Below are positions 27,722 through 38,269 of a stretch of DNA of 64,000 nt, piece by piece. The position numbers and the translations under genes were made by a program. Location of the stretch: NCBI GenBank assembly GCA_902515355.1, contig CABXUA010000003.1, positions 1 to 64,000 on the forward strand, in the 5' to 3' direction. The first letter of the stretch is position 1. Every line of letters starts with the position of its first letter. The notes beneath the pieces were generated by a model. That model worked only from the letters and a program-made list of their open reading frames with translations, made no database searches and had not been told where the DNA came from. Source of the stretch: an uncultured Pelagibacteraceae bacterium (GTDB taxonomy: Bacteria > Pseudomonadota > Alphaproteobacteria > Pelagibacterales > Pelagibacteraceae).

Positions 27722-28869
27722 AAATTTTACAAGTTATACCTAAACTAGGCTATGGTGGTGCTGAAACTGGTTGTTACGATTTAGCTCACTACCTTTACGA
27801 AAAAGATTGTAAATCTTTCATAATTACTAGTGGAGGAGAATTAATTAAATACGTAAAAAAAGACAAAGTTAAAATATTTCGATTACCAGTGCATTCTAAA
27901 AATCCACTACTTATGATTTTAAATGTAGTATTAATTTCACTAATAATATTATTTTATAATATAGATATAGTTCATGCTAGAAGTAGAGCACCTGCTTGGT
28001 CTTGTTTGTATTCATGTATTATAACAAGAAGGATATTTGTGACAACTTTTCACGGAACTTACAGTTTTTCAAGCGAAATTAAAAAATTTTATAATAGTAT
28101 AATGTTAAGAGCTAAGCTGATTATTGCAGGTTCAAATTTTATTTTTCAACATATAAATGAAAACTATCAAAAATACTTAAAACCTAAAAATAAATTAATG
28201 GTTATCTTTAGAGGAATAAACTTAGAGTATTACAATAAAAAAAATATTTCTGAAATTAAAAAAAATAAATTAATTAAGGATTGGCAAATAGACCTTGAAA
28301 AAAAAACAATTTTACTACCTGGACGACTTACTCATTGGAAAGGTCAAAATATTTTTATCGAAGCAATCAACATTCTTTTAGAAGACTATAATAAGAGCAG
28401 TTTTCAAGCTATTATTCTAGGATCTGATCAAGGAAGAAAAGTTTATTCTAAAAAACTTCATAGTTTAGTAGAGAGATATCAATTAGGAAAAAAGATAAAA
28501 TTCGTTTCTTACTGTAAAGAAATGCCTATAGCTTACTCACTATCGGATATTATTGTTTCAAGTTCAATAAAACCAGAGGCATTTGGGAGAATAGCAGTTG
28601 AAGCCCAAGCAATGGAAAAACCGATAGTAGCTAGCGATATTGGAGGGTCAAAAGAAACAATAATTAACGGAAAATCAGGATATTTGTACAACTCGAGCGA
28701 TCCAAGAGAATTAGCAAAAACTTTGAACAACGTTATGGAATTAAATCAAGAAGCATTGTATTCAATTGGCAAGGAGGGTAGAAAAAACGTAAATAAGAAA
28801 TTTAATGTAGAACAAATGTGCCAAACCACTTTTACAGAGTATAAAAAAATTTTAAATTCTAATGCCTAA
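27718..28869 (+). CDS. GT4 family glycosyltransferase
   Basis: A 383-residue GT-B enzyme. The track start at 27700 lies inside galE; the ATG at 27718 overlapping the galE stop is the sensible start (MKILQVIPKLGYGGAETG). The C-terminal donor domain has LLPGRLTHWKGQNIFIEA and PEAFGRIAVEAQAMEKPIVASDIGGSKE with the EX7E motif. It adds a sugar from a nucleotide donor, plausibly UDP-galactose from GalE. The 3' end overlaps thrS by 8 bases, so this glycan gene pair feeds straight into the translation operon. Confidence 0.92.
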   Translation: MKILQVIPKLGYGGAETGCYDLAHYLYEKDCKSFIITSGGELIKYVKKDKVKIFRLPVHSKNPLLMILNVVLISLIILFYNIDIVHARSRAPAWSCLYSCIITRRIFVTTFHGTYSFSSEIKKFYNSIMLRAKLIIAGSNFIFQHINENYQKYLKPKNKLMVIFRGINLEYYNKKNISEIKKNKLIKDWQIDLEKKTILLPGRLTHWKGQNIFIEAINILLEDYNKSSFQAIILGSDQGRKVYSKKLHSLVERYQLGKKIKFVSYCKEMPIAYSLSDIIVSSSIKPEAFGRIAVEAQAMEKPIVASDIGGSKETIINGKSGYLYNSSDPRELAKTLNNVMELNQEALYSIGKEGRKNVNKKFNVEQMCQTTFTEYKKILNSNA

Positions 28870-30781
28870 TATTCATCTTTTAGACGGAAAAAAAATCCCA
28901 TTCAAAAATTCAATTGATGGTTTTGAGTTATCAAAAAAAATAAGCAAATCACTTGAAAAAGAAGCTTTGATAATGGAGGTAGATGGAGAATTAAAGGATT
29001 TAAGTTATAAAATTTTAAAAGACTCCAAGGTAAAAATTGTGACTTCAAAAGACAAAGAGGGTTTAGACGTATTAAGACATGACGCTGCTCATATAATGGC
29101 AATGTCAGTCCAAGAACTTTTTCCCAGCACTCAAGTGACTATTGGTCCAGTTATTGAGAATGGTTTTTATTATGACTTTGCAAGAAAAGAGCCGTTTACC
29201 AAAGATGATTTGCAAAAAATAGAAAAAAAAATGTCTGAAATTATAGATAGAGATGTAAAAACAAGAAGAGAAGTTTGGAAAAGAGATAAAGCCGTTGCTC
29301 ATTTTAAGAAGATAGGAGAAAAATACAAAGCTGAGATAATAGAAAGTATCCCTGCTAATGAAGAACTTTCAATTTATCATCATGGGGATACTTGGCATGA
29401 TTTATGCAGGGGGCCACATTTAGCATCTTCTAGTAAAATAGGGAAAGCTTTCAAACTGACAAAAGTATCAGGAGCTTATTGGCGAGGAGACTCGAATAAT
29501 GAAATGTTACAAAGAATATACGGGACATGTTGGAGTTCAAAAAAGGAATTAGAAGATTATCTACTCAGATTAGAGGAAGCTGAAAAAAGAGATCATAGGA
29601 AGCTGGGAAAAGAAATGGATCTTTTTCATTTTAGAGAAGAGAGCCCAGGAGCAGTTTTTTGGCACGAGAAAGGCTGGATCTTATTTCAAAGATTAATTGA
29701 GTATATGAGGTTAAAACAAAGACTGGCAGGTTATAAGGAAATTAATACTCCTGAAATTTTAGATAAATCATTATGGGAAAAATCGGGGCACTGGGAAAAA
29801 TTTGGAGAAAATATGTATACATCAGAAACTCCAGATGAAAAAACTTTTGCTATAAAACCTATGAACTGTCCAGGCTGTGTCCAAGTTTTTAATCAGGGAT
29901 TAAAAAGTTATAGAGACCTTCCGCTTAAATTATCAGAGTTTGGTAAGGTACATAGATATGAAGCATCTGGTGCTTTACATGGACTATTGAGAGTGAGAGC
30001 CTTTACTCAGGACGATGCCCATATTTTTTGTACTGAGGAACAAATAACTGAGCAGTGTTTAAGTATTACAAATTTAATTTTAGAAATTTATAAAGATTTA
30101 GGCTTTAAAAATGTTTTACTTCAATTTTCTGACCGTCCAGAAAAAAGAGTAGGAGATAACAAAATTTGGGATAAATCAGAGGCAGCTCTTCTAACAGCAA
30201 TAAAGAAATCGAAATTGAAATATGAAATTAATAAAGGAGAAGGTGCTTTTTATGGTCCAAAAATTGATTTTGTCCTAAGAGATGCTATCGGTCGAGATTG
30301 GCAGTGTGGTACTTTGCAGGTAGATCTAAATCTTCCAGGAAGATTAGGAGCAAGCTACGTAGAAAAAGATGGTTCTAAAAAAATACCGGTAATGTTGCAT
30401 AGAGCTTTGTTTGGTTCTTTAGAGAGGTTTATAGGAATTTTAATTGAACACTATGCAGGAAAATTACCACTTTGGCTTTCTCCTTTACAAGTAATGGTAT
30501 TACCCATCTCTGAAGACAATAATAATTACGCAAAAAAGGTATTTGAAGAACTTTTTAAAGAAGGTATAAAATGTGAAGTGGATTTAAAAAACCAAAAAAT
30601 TAATTATAAAATAAGAGAACATTCTTTAGCAAAAGTTCCTATACTTTTAATATGTGGTAAAAAAGAAGCTACAGATAATTCTGTAACTGTCAGAAAACTA
30701 GGTTCTGAAAAACAAGAAACTATGAAATCATCTCAATTTCTCAAAGAAATTTTAAACTCAAATAGACTTCCTTTAAAATAA
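28862..30781 (+). CDS. thrS: Threonyl-tRNA synthetase
   Basis: A 639-residue class II synthetase of normal length. Residues ~1-60 form the TGS domain; the second domain contains HDAAHIMAMSVQELFP (editing-domain HxxxH). Then the catalytic core with motif 2 RYEASGALHGLLRVRAFTQDDAHIF and motif 3 region HRALFGSLERFIGILIEH, and a C-terminal anticodon-binding domain. First gene of the conserved order thrS-infC-rpmI-rplT-pheS-pheT. The start ATG lies in the end of the upstream glycosyltransferase. Confidence 0.98.
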   Translation: MPNIHLLDGKKIPFKNSIDGFELSKKISKSLEKEALIMEVDGELKDLSYKILKDSKVKIVTSKDKEGLDVLRHDAAHIMAMSVQELFPSTQVTIGPVIENGFYYDFARKEPFTKDDLQKIEKKMSEIIDRDVKTRREVWKRDKAVAHFKKIGEKYKAEIIESIPANEELSIYHHGDTWHDLCRGPHLASSSKIGKAFKLTKVSGAYWRGDSNNEMLQRIYGTCWSSKKELEDYLLRLEEAEKRDHRKLGKEMDLFHFREESPGAVFWHEKGWILFQRLIEYMRLKQRLAGYKEINTPEILDKSLWEKSGHWEKFGENMYTSETPDEKTFAIKPMNCPGCVQVFNQGLKSYRDLPLKLSEFGKVHRYEASGALHGLLRVRAFTQDDAHIFCTEEQITEQCLSITNLILEIYKDLGFKNVLLQFSDRPEKRVGDNKIWDKSEAALLTAIKKSKLKYEINKGEGAFYGPKIDFVLRDAIGRDWQCGTLQVDLNLPGRLGASYVEKDGSKKIPVMLHRALFGSLERFIGILIEHYAGKLPLWLSPLQVMVLPISEDNNNYAKKVFEELFKEGIKCEVDLKNQKINYKIREHSLAKVPILLICGKKEATDNSVTVRKLGSEKQETMKSSQFLKEILNSNRLPLK

Positions 30782-31327
30782 GTGGCTAATATAAAACAAA
30801 ATTATTTTCAACGAAGAAGTAAACCACAAGGCCCAAGAGCTAATGAGAGAATTAGATCTTTAGATGTTCAAGTAATTTCTAGCGATGGAAATAATCTTGG
30901 AACTTTACCTTTAAAGAAAGCTATAGAGATAGCAAAAGAAGAAGGCCTAGATTTAATAGAAATATCTCCTAATGCAAATCCACCTGTCTGTAAAATTATG
31001 GATATGGGAAAATATAAATATGATTTACAAAAAAAAGCTAATAATGCAAAAAAAAAACAAAAAACTGTTTCTTTAAAAGAATTAAAGTTGAGACCAGGAA
31101 CTGAAATACATGATTATAATTTTAAATTAAAAAATGCAAAAAAATTTCTTACAAAGGGAGATAAAGTAAAATTTACAGTAAGGTTTAAAGGTAGAGAAAT
31201 GCAACATATTGAGTTAGGTAAAAATTTGATGAATAGAATTATAGAAGACACAAAAGATATTGGAAAAGTTGAGACGAACCCAAAATTTGAGGGTAAACAA
31301 ATGATTATGATCATTCAGCCTATTTAA
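30782..31327 (+). CDS. infC: Translation initiation factor IF-3
   Basis: A 181-residue IF-3, standard length. It starts with GTG directly after the thrS stop. infC typically uses a non-ATG start; in E. coli AUU allows autoregulation, and GTG here is a milder case. Motifs: RANERIRSLDVQVISSDGNNLGTLPLKKAIEIAKEEGLDLIEISPNANPPVCKIMD in the N domain and KELKLRPGTEIHDYNFKLKNAKKFL in the C domain. IF-3 prevents subunit joining and proofreads initiator tRNA and start codon. Confidence 0.97.
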   Translation: MANIKQNYFQRRSKPQGPRANERIRSLDVQVISSDGNNLGTLPLKKAIEIAKEEGLDLIEISPNANPPVCKIMDMGKYKYDLQKKANNAKKKQKTVSLKELKLRPGTEIHDYNFKLKNAKKFLTKGDKVKFTVRFKGREMQHIELGKNLMNRIIEDTKDIGKVETNPKFEGKQMIMIIQPI

Positions 31328-31344
31328 TAAAAGATAATATCATC

Positions 31345-31373
31345 TTGTAAAGATTATTTATTCTCTGTATAAA
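31345..31373 (+). promoter_or_regulatory. Putative internal promoter for rpmI-rplT
   Basis: TTGTAA (31345-31350) and TATAAA (31368-31373) with a 17-base spacer lie only 11 bases before the rpmI ATG. Transcription from here would yield a nearly leaderless rpmI mRNA. There is no Shine-Dalgarno in between (GCCGGGTAATT). By eye only. Confidence 0.4.
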
Positions 31374-31384
31374 GCCGGGTAATT

Positions 31385-31591
31385 ATGCCAAAATTAAAAA
31401 CTAAAAGTTCAGCAAAAAAAAGATTTAGGTTTACTGCTTCAGGTAAAGTAAAAATGCCTCAAGCAGGTAAAAGACATGGAATGATTAAAAGAACAAATTC
31501 ACAAATAAGAAAACAAAGGGGCACTACTATAATGTCTAAACAAGACTCCAAAATTGTTAAGTCTTATATGCCTTATAATTTAAGAGGATAA
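31385..31591 (+). CDS. rpmI: Ribosomal protein bL35
   Basis: A 68-residue bL35 with the family pattern [23 protein letters not shown] and [18 protein letters not shown]. Highly basic, binds 23S rRNA in the large subunit. Located between infC and rplT as in most bacteria; one base separates its stop from rplT. Confidence 0.97.
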   Translation: MPKLKTKSSAKKRFRFTASGKVKMPQAGKRHGMIKRTNSQIRKQRGTTIMSKQDSKIVKSYMPYNLRG

Positions 31592-31592
31592 A

Positions 31593-31949
31593 ATGGCAAG
31601 AACTAAACGAGGCGTTATCACCAAATCAAAACATAAAAAAGTTCTAAAGCTCGTAAAAGGTCAGTATGGCAGAAGAAAAAACACAATTCGGGTTGCTCGC
31701 CAAGCCATGGAAAAAGCTATGCAATATGCTTATAGAGATAGAAGAGCAAAAAAAAGAGATTTTAGATCCCTATGGATACAAAGAATCAATGCTGGTGTTA
31801 GGAGCGAGGGTCTAACTTACTCTAAATTTATAAATGGCCTAAATAAGTCAAATATTAAACTTGATAGAAAAGTATTAGCAGAATTAGCCTATAATAATCC
31901 CGAAGTATTCAGATCCATTGTTAAAAAAGTTCAGTTATCAATAAAATAA
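31593..31949 (+). CDS. rplT: Ribosomal protein bL20
   Basis: A 118-residue bL20: [42 protein letters not shown] and the [20 protein letters not shown] block. Needed early in large subunit assembly. In enterobacteria L20 represses rpmI translation; no leader structure is apparent here, and the spacing upstream of rpmI looks too small for it. Confidence 0.98.
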   Translation: MARTKRGVITKSKHKKVLKLVKGQYGRRKNTIRVARQAMEKAMQYAYRDRRAKKRDFRSLWIQRINAGVRSEGLTYSKFINGLNKSNIKLDRKVLAELAYNNPEVFRSIVKKVQLSIK

Positions 31950-31990
31950 ACTTGTTTTTTCTTTTACAAAGTTAGAGTAAAAACTAACTG

Positions 31991-33046
31991 ATGGCACATT
32001 TAGATGAATTAATCCAAAAAGTATCAAATGCTAAAGATAAACTAAGTCTGCAAAATTTAAAATCTGAGCTTTTGGGTAAAAATAGTCAAATTAATCAAGA
32101 GTTTAAAAAACTTGGATCTTTACCAGAAGAAGATAGAAAAGCAAAAGCTTCAGATTTAAATAATCAGAAACAAAGAATTAATGAAGCTATTGAAAATAAG
32201 TTTAAAGAATTAGAGAAATTTGAAATTAATCAAAAACTACAAAAAGAAAAAGTAGACGTAACTTTACCAGCTAGAGAAAGACCTAATGGAAAGATACATC
32301 CTGTCTCTCAGGTTATTGATGAAATTTCCTCTATATTCTCCGAGGTAGGCTTCTCAGTAGCAGAAGGACCTGACGTAGAAACTGAATACAATAATTTTAC
32401 CGCTTTAAATACTCCTGAGAATCATCCTGCTAGAGATATGCATGATACTTTTTACCTAGATGAAAATAAAAAAATATTACTAAGAACTCATACCTCACCT
32501 GTTCAAATAAGGACTATGTTAAGCGGTAAACCTCCATTTAAAATTATTGTTCCAGGAAGAACTTATCGTTGTGACAGTGACCAAACTCATGCACCTATGT
32601 TTCATCAATTGGAGGGGTTGCACATTGATAAAGAAATTAATATGGGTCATTTAAAAGGATGTCTCGATTATTTTATAAAAGAATTTTTTGAAGTTAAAAA
32701 AATACAAATGAGATTTAGACCGAGCCACTTTCCGTTTACGGAACCTTCAGCTGAAGTAGATATTGGTTATAGAATGGAAAATGGTAGAATTATAGTTGGC
32801 GAAGGTAACAAGTGGTTAGAAATATTGGGCTGTGGAATGGTTCACCCAAACGTTTTAAAAAATGCAAAAGTTGATATAAAGAAATACCAAGGATACGCAT
32901 TTGGAATGGGAATAGATAGACTTGCTATGTTAAAATATGGAATAAATGATCTTAGATCCTTCTTTGAGGCAGACTACAGATGGTTAAATTATTTTGGTTT
33001 TGACCCTTTAGATGTTCCAACAAATTATAGAGGATTAAGCAGATGA
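31991..33046 (+). CDS. pheS: Phenylalanyl-tRNA synthetase alpha subunit
   Basis: A 351-residue PheS. N-terminal coiled-coil (residues 1-85), then the class II core: motif 1 region [34 protein letters not shown], motif 2 [28 protein letters not shown], and motif 3 [18 protein letters not shown]. Forms an alpha2beta2 enzyme with PheT, whose start overlaps by 4 bases (ATGA). Confidence 0.98.
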   Translation: MAHLDELIQKVSNAKDKLSLQNLKSELLGKNSQINQEFKKLGSLPEEDRKAKASDLNNQKQRINEAIENKFKELEKFEINQKLQKEKVDVTLPARERPNGKIHPVSQVIDEISSIFSEVGFSVAEGPDVETEYNNFTALNTPENHPARDMHDTFYLDENKKILLRTHTSPVQIRTMLSGKPPFKIIVPGRTYRCDSDQTHAPMFHQLEGLHIDKEINMGHLKGCLDYFIKEFFEVKKIQMRFRPSHFPFTEPSAEVDIGYRMENGRIIVGEGNKWLEILGCGMVHPNVLKNAKVDIKKYQGYAFGMGIDRLAMLKYGINDLRSFFEADYRWLNYFGFDPLDVPTNYRGLSR

Positions 33047-35445
33047 TCATCACGCTATCTTGGTTGAAAGATCATTTGAGTAGCAAAGTAAATTTAAGCA
33101 AGATAATTAATAAACTTACGGACATAGGTCTTGAAGTAGAGGGCATAAAAGATAGTCAAGGAGAACTATCTGATTTTAAAATCGCAAAAGTTTTAAAAGC
33201 ATCAAAACATCCAAATGCCGATAAATTAAAACTTTGCGATGTTAGTTTAGGAGAAGGAAAAATAATTAAAGTTATTTGTGGCGCCTCAAATGCAAGAGAA
33301 GGATTAATTAGCGTATATGCTCCTCCTGGCTCTGTAATTCCAAAAACCAAAATGAAATTAAAAATAGCCAAGATAAGAGGAATAGAGTCACACGGTATGC
33401 TTTGTTCTGAAAGTGAGCTAGGCATCTCAAATGAAAGCGAGGGAATCATTGAAATAAAAAGTGGTGAAAAAGATATTGGAAAAAACTTTTTTAAAAGCAA
33501 ATCAGAAAAATCAATCGATATATCAATTACACCTAATAGACCAGATTGTTTAGGAGTTAGAGGAATAGCAAGAGATTTAGCTTCAGCGGGTTTGGGCAAA
33601 CTTTCGAGTTTAAAAAAAACAAAGATTAAACAAAGTTTTTCTCAACCTTTAAAAATTTCCATTACAAAAGAAAAAAATCAAGGATGTTTATCATTTGGCA
33701 CATGTTATATAAAAAATATCAAAAATACAGAAAGCCCAGAATGGTTAAAGAAAAAAATAATTTCCTTAGGTTTAAAACCAATTTCTGCAGTAGTTGATAT
33801 CACAAATTATGTAATGTTTGATCTAAATAGACCGCTACACGCCTATGATGCTGATAAAATAGATGAAGAAATTATTATTAGAAATTCAAAACCTGGCGAA
33901 ACTTTTGAGGCTTTGGACGGGAAGAATTATAAACTAAAAAATAACATGTGTGTAATTTCGGATAAATCTGGCCCCCTTGGTCTTGGAGGAATAATTGGGG
34001 GTACACGTTCTGGAACTGAATTTGAGACAAAAAATATACTTTTAGAATCAGCATATTTTCACCCAACTTCTGTGAGAAAAACTGGAAGCATTTTAGCAAT
34101 AGACACCGATGCAAAGTATAGATTTGAAAGAGGTATAGATCCAAACTCAGTTAAGGAAGGTCTTGAGTTTGCAACTAGTTTAATTCTCAAAATTTGCGGA
34201 GGGGAGGCAAGCAAATTTTCATTTACTGGCAAATCTCAGATAAAAAGCAAGGTCATTGAATTAGACAATAACAAGTTTAAAAAAATAATAGGAATTTCAA
34301 TAACATCTAATGAAACCAAAAAAATACTAAATTCATTAGGATTTAAAACAAAAAATTCTAAAAATTATCTTAAAATTGAAATTCCGACTTGGAGACCAGA
34401 TATTCTTGAGGATATAGATATTATTGAAGAGCTAATAAGAATAAAAGGCTTTGATAAAATTTCATTGGTTCATCCAGAAAGAACCAGATCTAAAGATACT
34501 CTTAGCTTTAAACAAAAATTATTTCATTTGTCTCAAAGAGCAGTCGCAAATAAAGGATACTTAGAAGCCGTGACCTGGTCATTTACCGATTCTAGTATTG
34601 ATAAGTTTTTTTCTCAGGGAGAAAAAGAAATAAAAATAGCCAACCCTATCTCAACTGATCTTGATGTATTGAGAAGATCAATATTTTCAAATTTAATTAT
34701 ATATTTGAAAAAAAATCAGGACAGAGGTTATCTTGATCTTTCTTTATTTGAAATTGGGCCAATTTTCTTTGGAAACAAACCTGGAGAACAACAAATTATT
34801 TTAGGTGGCTTAAAATCAGGAGCTCTTAACAGAAAAAGTTGGGACTCGAAAGCTAGAAATATAGATGTATTTGATGTTAAAGCGGACACAATTAAAACTC
34901 TATCAGAACTTGGAATTATGGAAGAGGACATGCATGTTGTCAACAATGCACAAGATTATTATAATCCAGGTAAATCTGGCTCTGTGACTTTAAAATCTAA
35001 AAATGGTCTTAAGCTGGCTTCTTTTGGAGAAATTCATCCTGCAATAATATCTAATTTAGACCTAAAAGAAAAAAATGTTTATGGATTTGAAATATTTTTA
35101 AAAAATATACCAACACCTCAAAAGAAAAACAGACTCGCTAAAAAGAATTACTCTGTTTCTGAATTTCAAAAATCTGAAAGAGATTTTGCTTTTGTAATAG
35201 ATATTAATTATAAAGCTGGAGAAATAGAAAAAATAATTGCTGAAGTTGATCAAAACTTAATTAAAAAAGTTTTGATATTTGATGTGTTCGAAGGCGGTAG
35301 TATGCCTGAAGGAAAAAAGTCTATTGCGGTAAATGTAACAATTCAATCTATGGATAAAACACTTTCAGAAAAAGATATTAGTGAAGTAAGTAAAAAAATA
35401 ACTAATACTGTTAAAGAGAAAACAGGCGCTACACTTAGATCATAA
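33043..35445 (+). CDS. pheT: Phenylalanyl-tRNA synthetase beta subunit
   Basis: An 800-residue PheT of standard length. The N-terminal tRNA-binding (EMAP-like) domain has [22 protein letters not shown], followed by the B3/4 editing domain ([21 protein letters not shown]) and B5 domain. The inactive synthetase-like domain spans ~480-690. The C-terminal anticodon-binding domain has [15 protein letters not shown] and [21 protein letters not shown]. Its last base is shared with the lepA start (TAATG). Confidence 0.98.
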   Translation: MIITLSWLKDHLSSKVNLSKIINKLTDIGLEVEGIKDSQGELSDFKIAKVLKASKHPNADKLKLCDVSLGEGKIIKVICGASNAREGLISVYAPPGSVIPKTKMKLKIAKIRGIESHGMLCSESELGISNESEGIIEIKSGEKDIGKNFFKSKSEKSIDISITPNRPDCLGVRGIARDLASAGLGKLSSLKKTKIKQSFSQPLKISITKEKNQGCLSFGTCYIKNIKNTESPEWLKKKIISLGLKPISAVVDITNYVMFDLNRPLHAYDADKIDEEIIIRNSKPGETFEALDGKNYKLKNNMCVISDKSGPLGLGGIIGGTRSGTEFETKNILLESAYFHPTSVRKTGSILAIDTDAKYRFERGIDPNSVKEGLEFATSLILKICGGEASKFSFTGKSQIKSKVIELDNNKFKKIIGISITSNETKKILNSLGFKTKNSKNYLKIEIPTWRPDILEDIDIIEELIRIKGFDKISLVHPERTRSKDTLSFKQKLFHLSQRAVANKGYLEAVTWSFTDSSIDKFFSQGEKEIKIANPISTDLDVLRRSIFSNLIIYLKKNQDRGYLDLSLFEIGPIFFGNKPGEQQIILGGLKSGALNRKSWDSKARNIDVFDVKADTIKTLSELGIMEEDMHVVNNAQDYYNPGKSGSVTLKSKNGLKLASFGEIHPAIISNLDLKEKNVYGFEIFLKNIPTPQKKNRLAKKNYSVSEFQKSERDFAFVIDINYKAGEIEKIIAEVDQNLIKKVLIFDVFEGGSMPEGKKSIAVNVTIQSMDKTLSEKDISEVSKKITNTVKEKTGATLRS

Positions 35446-37253
35446 TGTCAGATATTAAGCAGATACGTAACTTTTCTATAATTGCGCATATTGATCACGG
35501 AAAATCGACAATAGCTGATCGAATAATCTCTAAATGCGGAGGTTTGACTGACCGTGAAATGAAAGCGCAGGTGCTTGATTCTATGGAAATAGAAAGAGAA
35601 AGAGGAATAACAATAAAAGCTCAAACTGTAAGACTTAAATATAAAGCAAAAGATGGAAAAGATTATATTTTAAATATTATTGACACACCTGGTCATGTTG
35701 ATTTTAGTTATGAAGTTAGCAGATCGCTCTATGCTTGTGAGGGTTCACTTTTGATTGTCGACAGCACTCAAGGCGTAGAAGCTCAAACTTTAGCAAATGT
35801 TTATCAGGCTTTAGATATCAATCACGAAATAATTCCTATCTTAAACAAAATAGATCTCCCCGCTTCAGATACTGAAAAAACAAAAAAAGAAATAGAAGAT
35901 GTCATAGGAATCGAAACTTCAAATGCTATTAGCTGTTCTGGAAAAACTGGTGAAGGCATCGAAGATATATTAGAGTCAATTGTTAAAATTCTCCCTCCTC
36001 CCAAAGGAAAACAGGTTGACAAATTAAAATCATTATTGGTCGATAGTTGGTACGATAGCTATCTTGGAGTTGTTATTTTAGTTAGAGTTATAGATGGTCA
36101 GATTAAAAAAAATATGAAGATAAAACTTATGTCTAATAATCAGGAACATATAATTGAAAAGGTTGGAGTTTTTACTCCTAAACCAAAAGACATAGAGGAG
36201 CTAAATTCTGGAGAAATTGGTTTTATAATTACAGGTATTAAAAGTCTTTCAGAAACTAAAGTAGGTGATACTATTTGTGATGCCCATAATAAAATTGAAT
36301 TTCCTTTACCTGGATTTAAACCGAGTAAGCCCGTAGTTTTTTGTGGACTTTTTCCAGTCGATAGCTCTGAGTATCAAAAACTAAAGGACGGATTAGCAAA
36401 ACTAAAATTAAATGATTCAAGTTTTTCTTATGAAGGAGAATCTTCTAGCGCTTTAGGATTAGGTTTTAGATGTGGATTTTTGGGTTTATTGCATTTAGAG
36501 ATTATTACTCAAAGGTTAGAAAGAGAGTTTGACATCAATTTAATCACCACAACACCAGGTGTAATTTATAAGGTTCAAAAAATAAATGGTGAAATAATAA
36601 ATTTACAAAACCCTTCTAGCATGCCTGATCCAAGTCAGATTAAAATAATTGAAGAGCCTTGGATTAAAGCTACTATAATTACCCCAGATAAGTATTTAGG
36701 TTCTATAATAAAAATTTGTCAGGATAAAAGAGGTATACAAAAAAATTTAACTTACTCTGGTAATCGAGCTGTTTTATCCTATGAACTTCCTCTTAATGAA
36801 GTTGTGTTTGATTTTTATGATAGATTAAAATCTGTCTCAAGTGGATACGCAAGTTTTGATTATGAAATCACCGACTACAAAGAAGGAAATCTAGTAAAAC
36901 TTGGAGTGCTAGTGAATGGAGAGCCAGTTGATGCATTAGCCACGATTATTCATAAAGAATTTGCCCAAAAAACTGGAAGACAAATATGTGAAAAATTGAA
37001 AGATTTAATACCGAGGCATAATTTTATGATACCCATCCAAGCAGCTATCGGAGGAAAAATAATTGCCAGAGAAAGTATAAAAGGTTTTAAAAAAGATGTG
37101 CTCACAAAGATACATGGAGGTGGAGCGATGGATAGAAAAAGAAAGTTACTTGAAAAACAAAAAAAGGGAAAAGCAAGAGCCAAACAATTTGGTAAGGTAG
37201 AAATTCCCCAAGAAGCTTTTATTGGCGTCCTTAAAATTAATAAAGAGAATTGA
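35445..37253 (+). CDS. lepA: Translation elongation factor 4 (ribosome back-translocase)
   Basis: A 602-residue LepA/EF4. G1 motif AHIDHGKST, switch [17 protein letters not shown]4 NKIDLPASD. The LepA-specific C-terminal domain has [26 protein letters not shown] and [38 protein letters not shown]. Acts on stalled or mis-translocated ribosomes. Its neighbours are not the usual lepB; here it extends the thrS-pheT translation block and shares a base with the glycosyltransferase downstream. Confidence 0.98.
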   Translation: MSDIKQIRNFSIIAHIDHGKSTIADRIISKCGGLTDREMKAQVLDSMEIERERGITIKAQTVRLKYKAKDGKDYILNIIDTPGHVDFSYEVSRSLYACEGSLLIVDSTQGVEAQTLANVYQALDINHEIIPILNKIDLPASDTEKTKKEIEDVIGIETSNAISCSGKTGEGIEDILESIVKILPPPKGKQVDKLKSLLVDSWYDSYLGVVILVRVIDGQIKKNMKIKLMSNNQEHIIEKVGVFTPKPKDIEELNSGEIGFIITGIKSLSETKVGDTICDAHNKIEFPLPGFKPSKPVVFCGLFPVDSSEYQKLKDGLAKLKLNDSSFSYEGESSSALGLGFRCGFLGLLHLEIITQRLEREFDINLITTTPGVIYKVQKINGEIINLQNPSSMPDPSQIKIIEEPWIKATIITPDKYLGSIIKICQDKRGIQKNLTYSGNRAVLSYELPLNEVVFDFYDRLKSVSSGYASFDYEITDYKEGNLVKLGVLVNGEPVDALATIIHKEFAQKTGRQICEKLKDLIPRHNFMIPIQAAIGGKIIARESIKGFKKDVLTKIHGGGAMDRKRKLLEKQKKGKARAKQFGKVEIPQEAFIGVLKINKEN

Positions 37254-38263
37254 TGAAAAAACTTTTTATAATTACAAATGAAAGTATTTTTAATTATGAA
37301 GGACAATTTTTTTGTGACAATATTGACGTGAAATCTACACCTGAAGGTCTTAAAAATATTTTTGATATAAATATTATTGCAAGAAAATCAAAAAAAGTTC
37401 GATCACATAAAATTAATGTAAAAAATGTAAAAACTTATGGAAATATAGTTTCTTTTTTACTTTGCATTTTTCGGACAGCAAAAAATGATAATTGTAAATA
37501 TCTGGTCATATCTATTACACCATTTACTACTCTTGCCTGTATCGTTTTAAAATTTTTGAGAAAAAAACCTCACGTTTATTTAAGGAGTGATGGCTATGGA
37601 GAATATAAATCTATAATAGGTTTTTTTGGACCGCCTATTTATCATATTATGTTTTTTATAGTCAGCAAAATATCTAATTTAGTAAGTTGTAGAGAACATA
37701 TTTTAAGAGGAAGAAAAGGAAATGTAGTTGAACCTTCTCAAATCACAAATAAATGGGTATCCGATCATAAATCGATTGAACTTGAAAAAATAAGAATATT
37801 ATATGTTGGCAGAATAAGAGTTGAGAAAGGAATATTTTCCTTATTAAAAATTTTAAAAAAATTAGATAAAAATATATCTTTATCTATAGTCGGCGCAGAA
37901 AAAATTTCAAATAAAACAATCATTCAAAAAAATGTTAATGTTTACGAGATAGAGACAAACGAAGATAATCTTATTAAGTTTTATGATGATCATAATATTT
38001 TTGTTTTACCTTCATACACTGAGGGTCATCCTATGGTTTTGCTAGAGGCTTTGGCGCGGAGAAGACCAGTTATTATTTTTAATGAAATCCAACATGTAAT
38101 CGGTAATAAAAAAGGAATTTTTGTCTCTGAAAGAAATCACAAAAGTTTTTTCGATACACTAAATCATATTATAAATAATTATAAAAAAATTCAAAAAGAA
38201 ATGGAGAAAAATAAATTACCAACAAACAAGGAGTACTTAGACAAATTTGCTAAATTAATTTAA
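37253..38263 (+). CDS. GT4-like glycosyltransferase
   Basis: A 336-residue GT-B protein. The track start (37250) is a TTG; the ATG at 37253 overlaps the lepA stop by one base. The C-terminal donor domain is typical: ILYVGRIRVEKGIFSLLKIL and PSYTEGHPMVLLEALARRRPVII with the EX7E-like spacing. The N-terminal acceptor domain is short and divergent. Function in surface glycan synthesis is inferred. It is placed at the end of a translation operon with no obvious functional link, so it probably rides on lepA transcription. Confidence 0.87.
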   Translation: MKKLFIITNESIFNYEGQFFCDNIDVKSTPEGLKNIFDINIIARKSKKVRSHKINVKNVKTYGNIVSFLLCIFRTAKNDNCKYLVISITPFTTLACIVLKFLRKKPHVYLRSDGYGEYKSIIGFFGPPIYHIMFFIVSKISNLVSCREHILRGRKGNVVEPSQITNKWVSDHKSIELEKIRILYVGRIRVEKGIFSLLKILKKLDKNISLSIVGAEKISNKTIIQKNVNVYEIETNEDNLIKFYDDHNIFVLPSYTEGHPMVLLEALARRRPVIIFNEIQHVIGNKKGIFVSERNHKSFFDTLNHIINNYKKIQKEMEKNKLPTNKEYLDKFAKLI

Positions 38264-38269
38264 AGCGGA

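Noticed and set aside
31321-31350. AAGAT/ATCTT inverted repeat after infC as a terminator
   Set aside because: Only a 5-bp AT-rich stem without a T-tract; more likely chance beside the rpmI promoter.
33156-33599. 147-codon minus-strand ORF opposite pheT
   Set aside because: Shadow frame within a full-length PheT.
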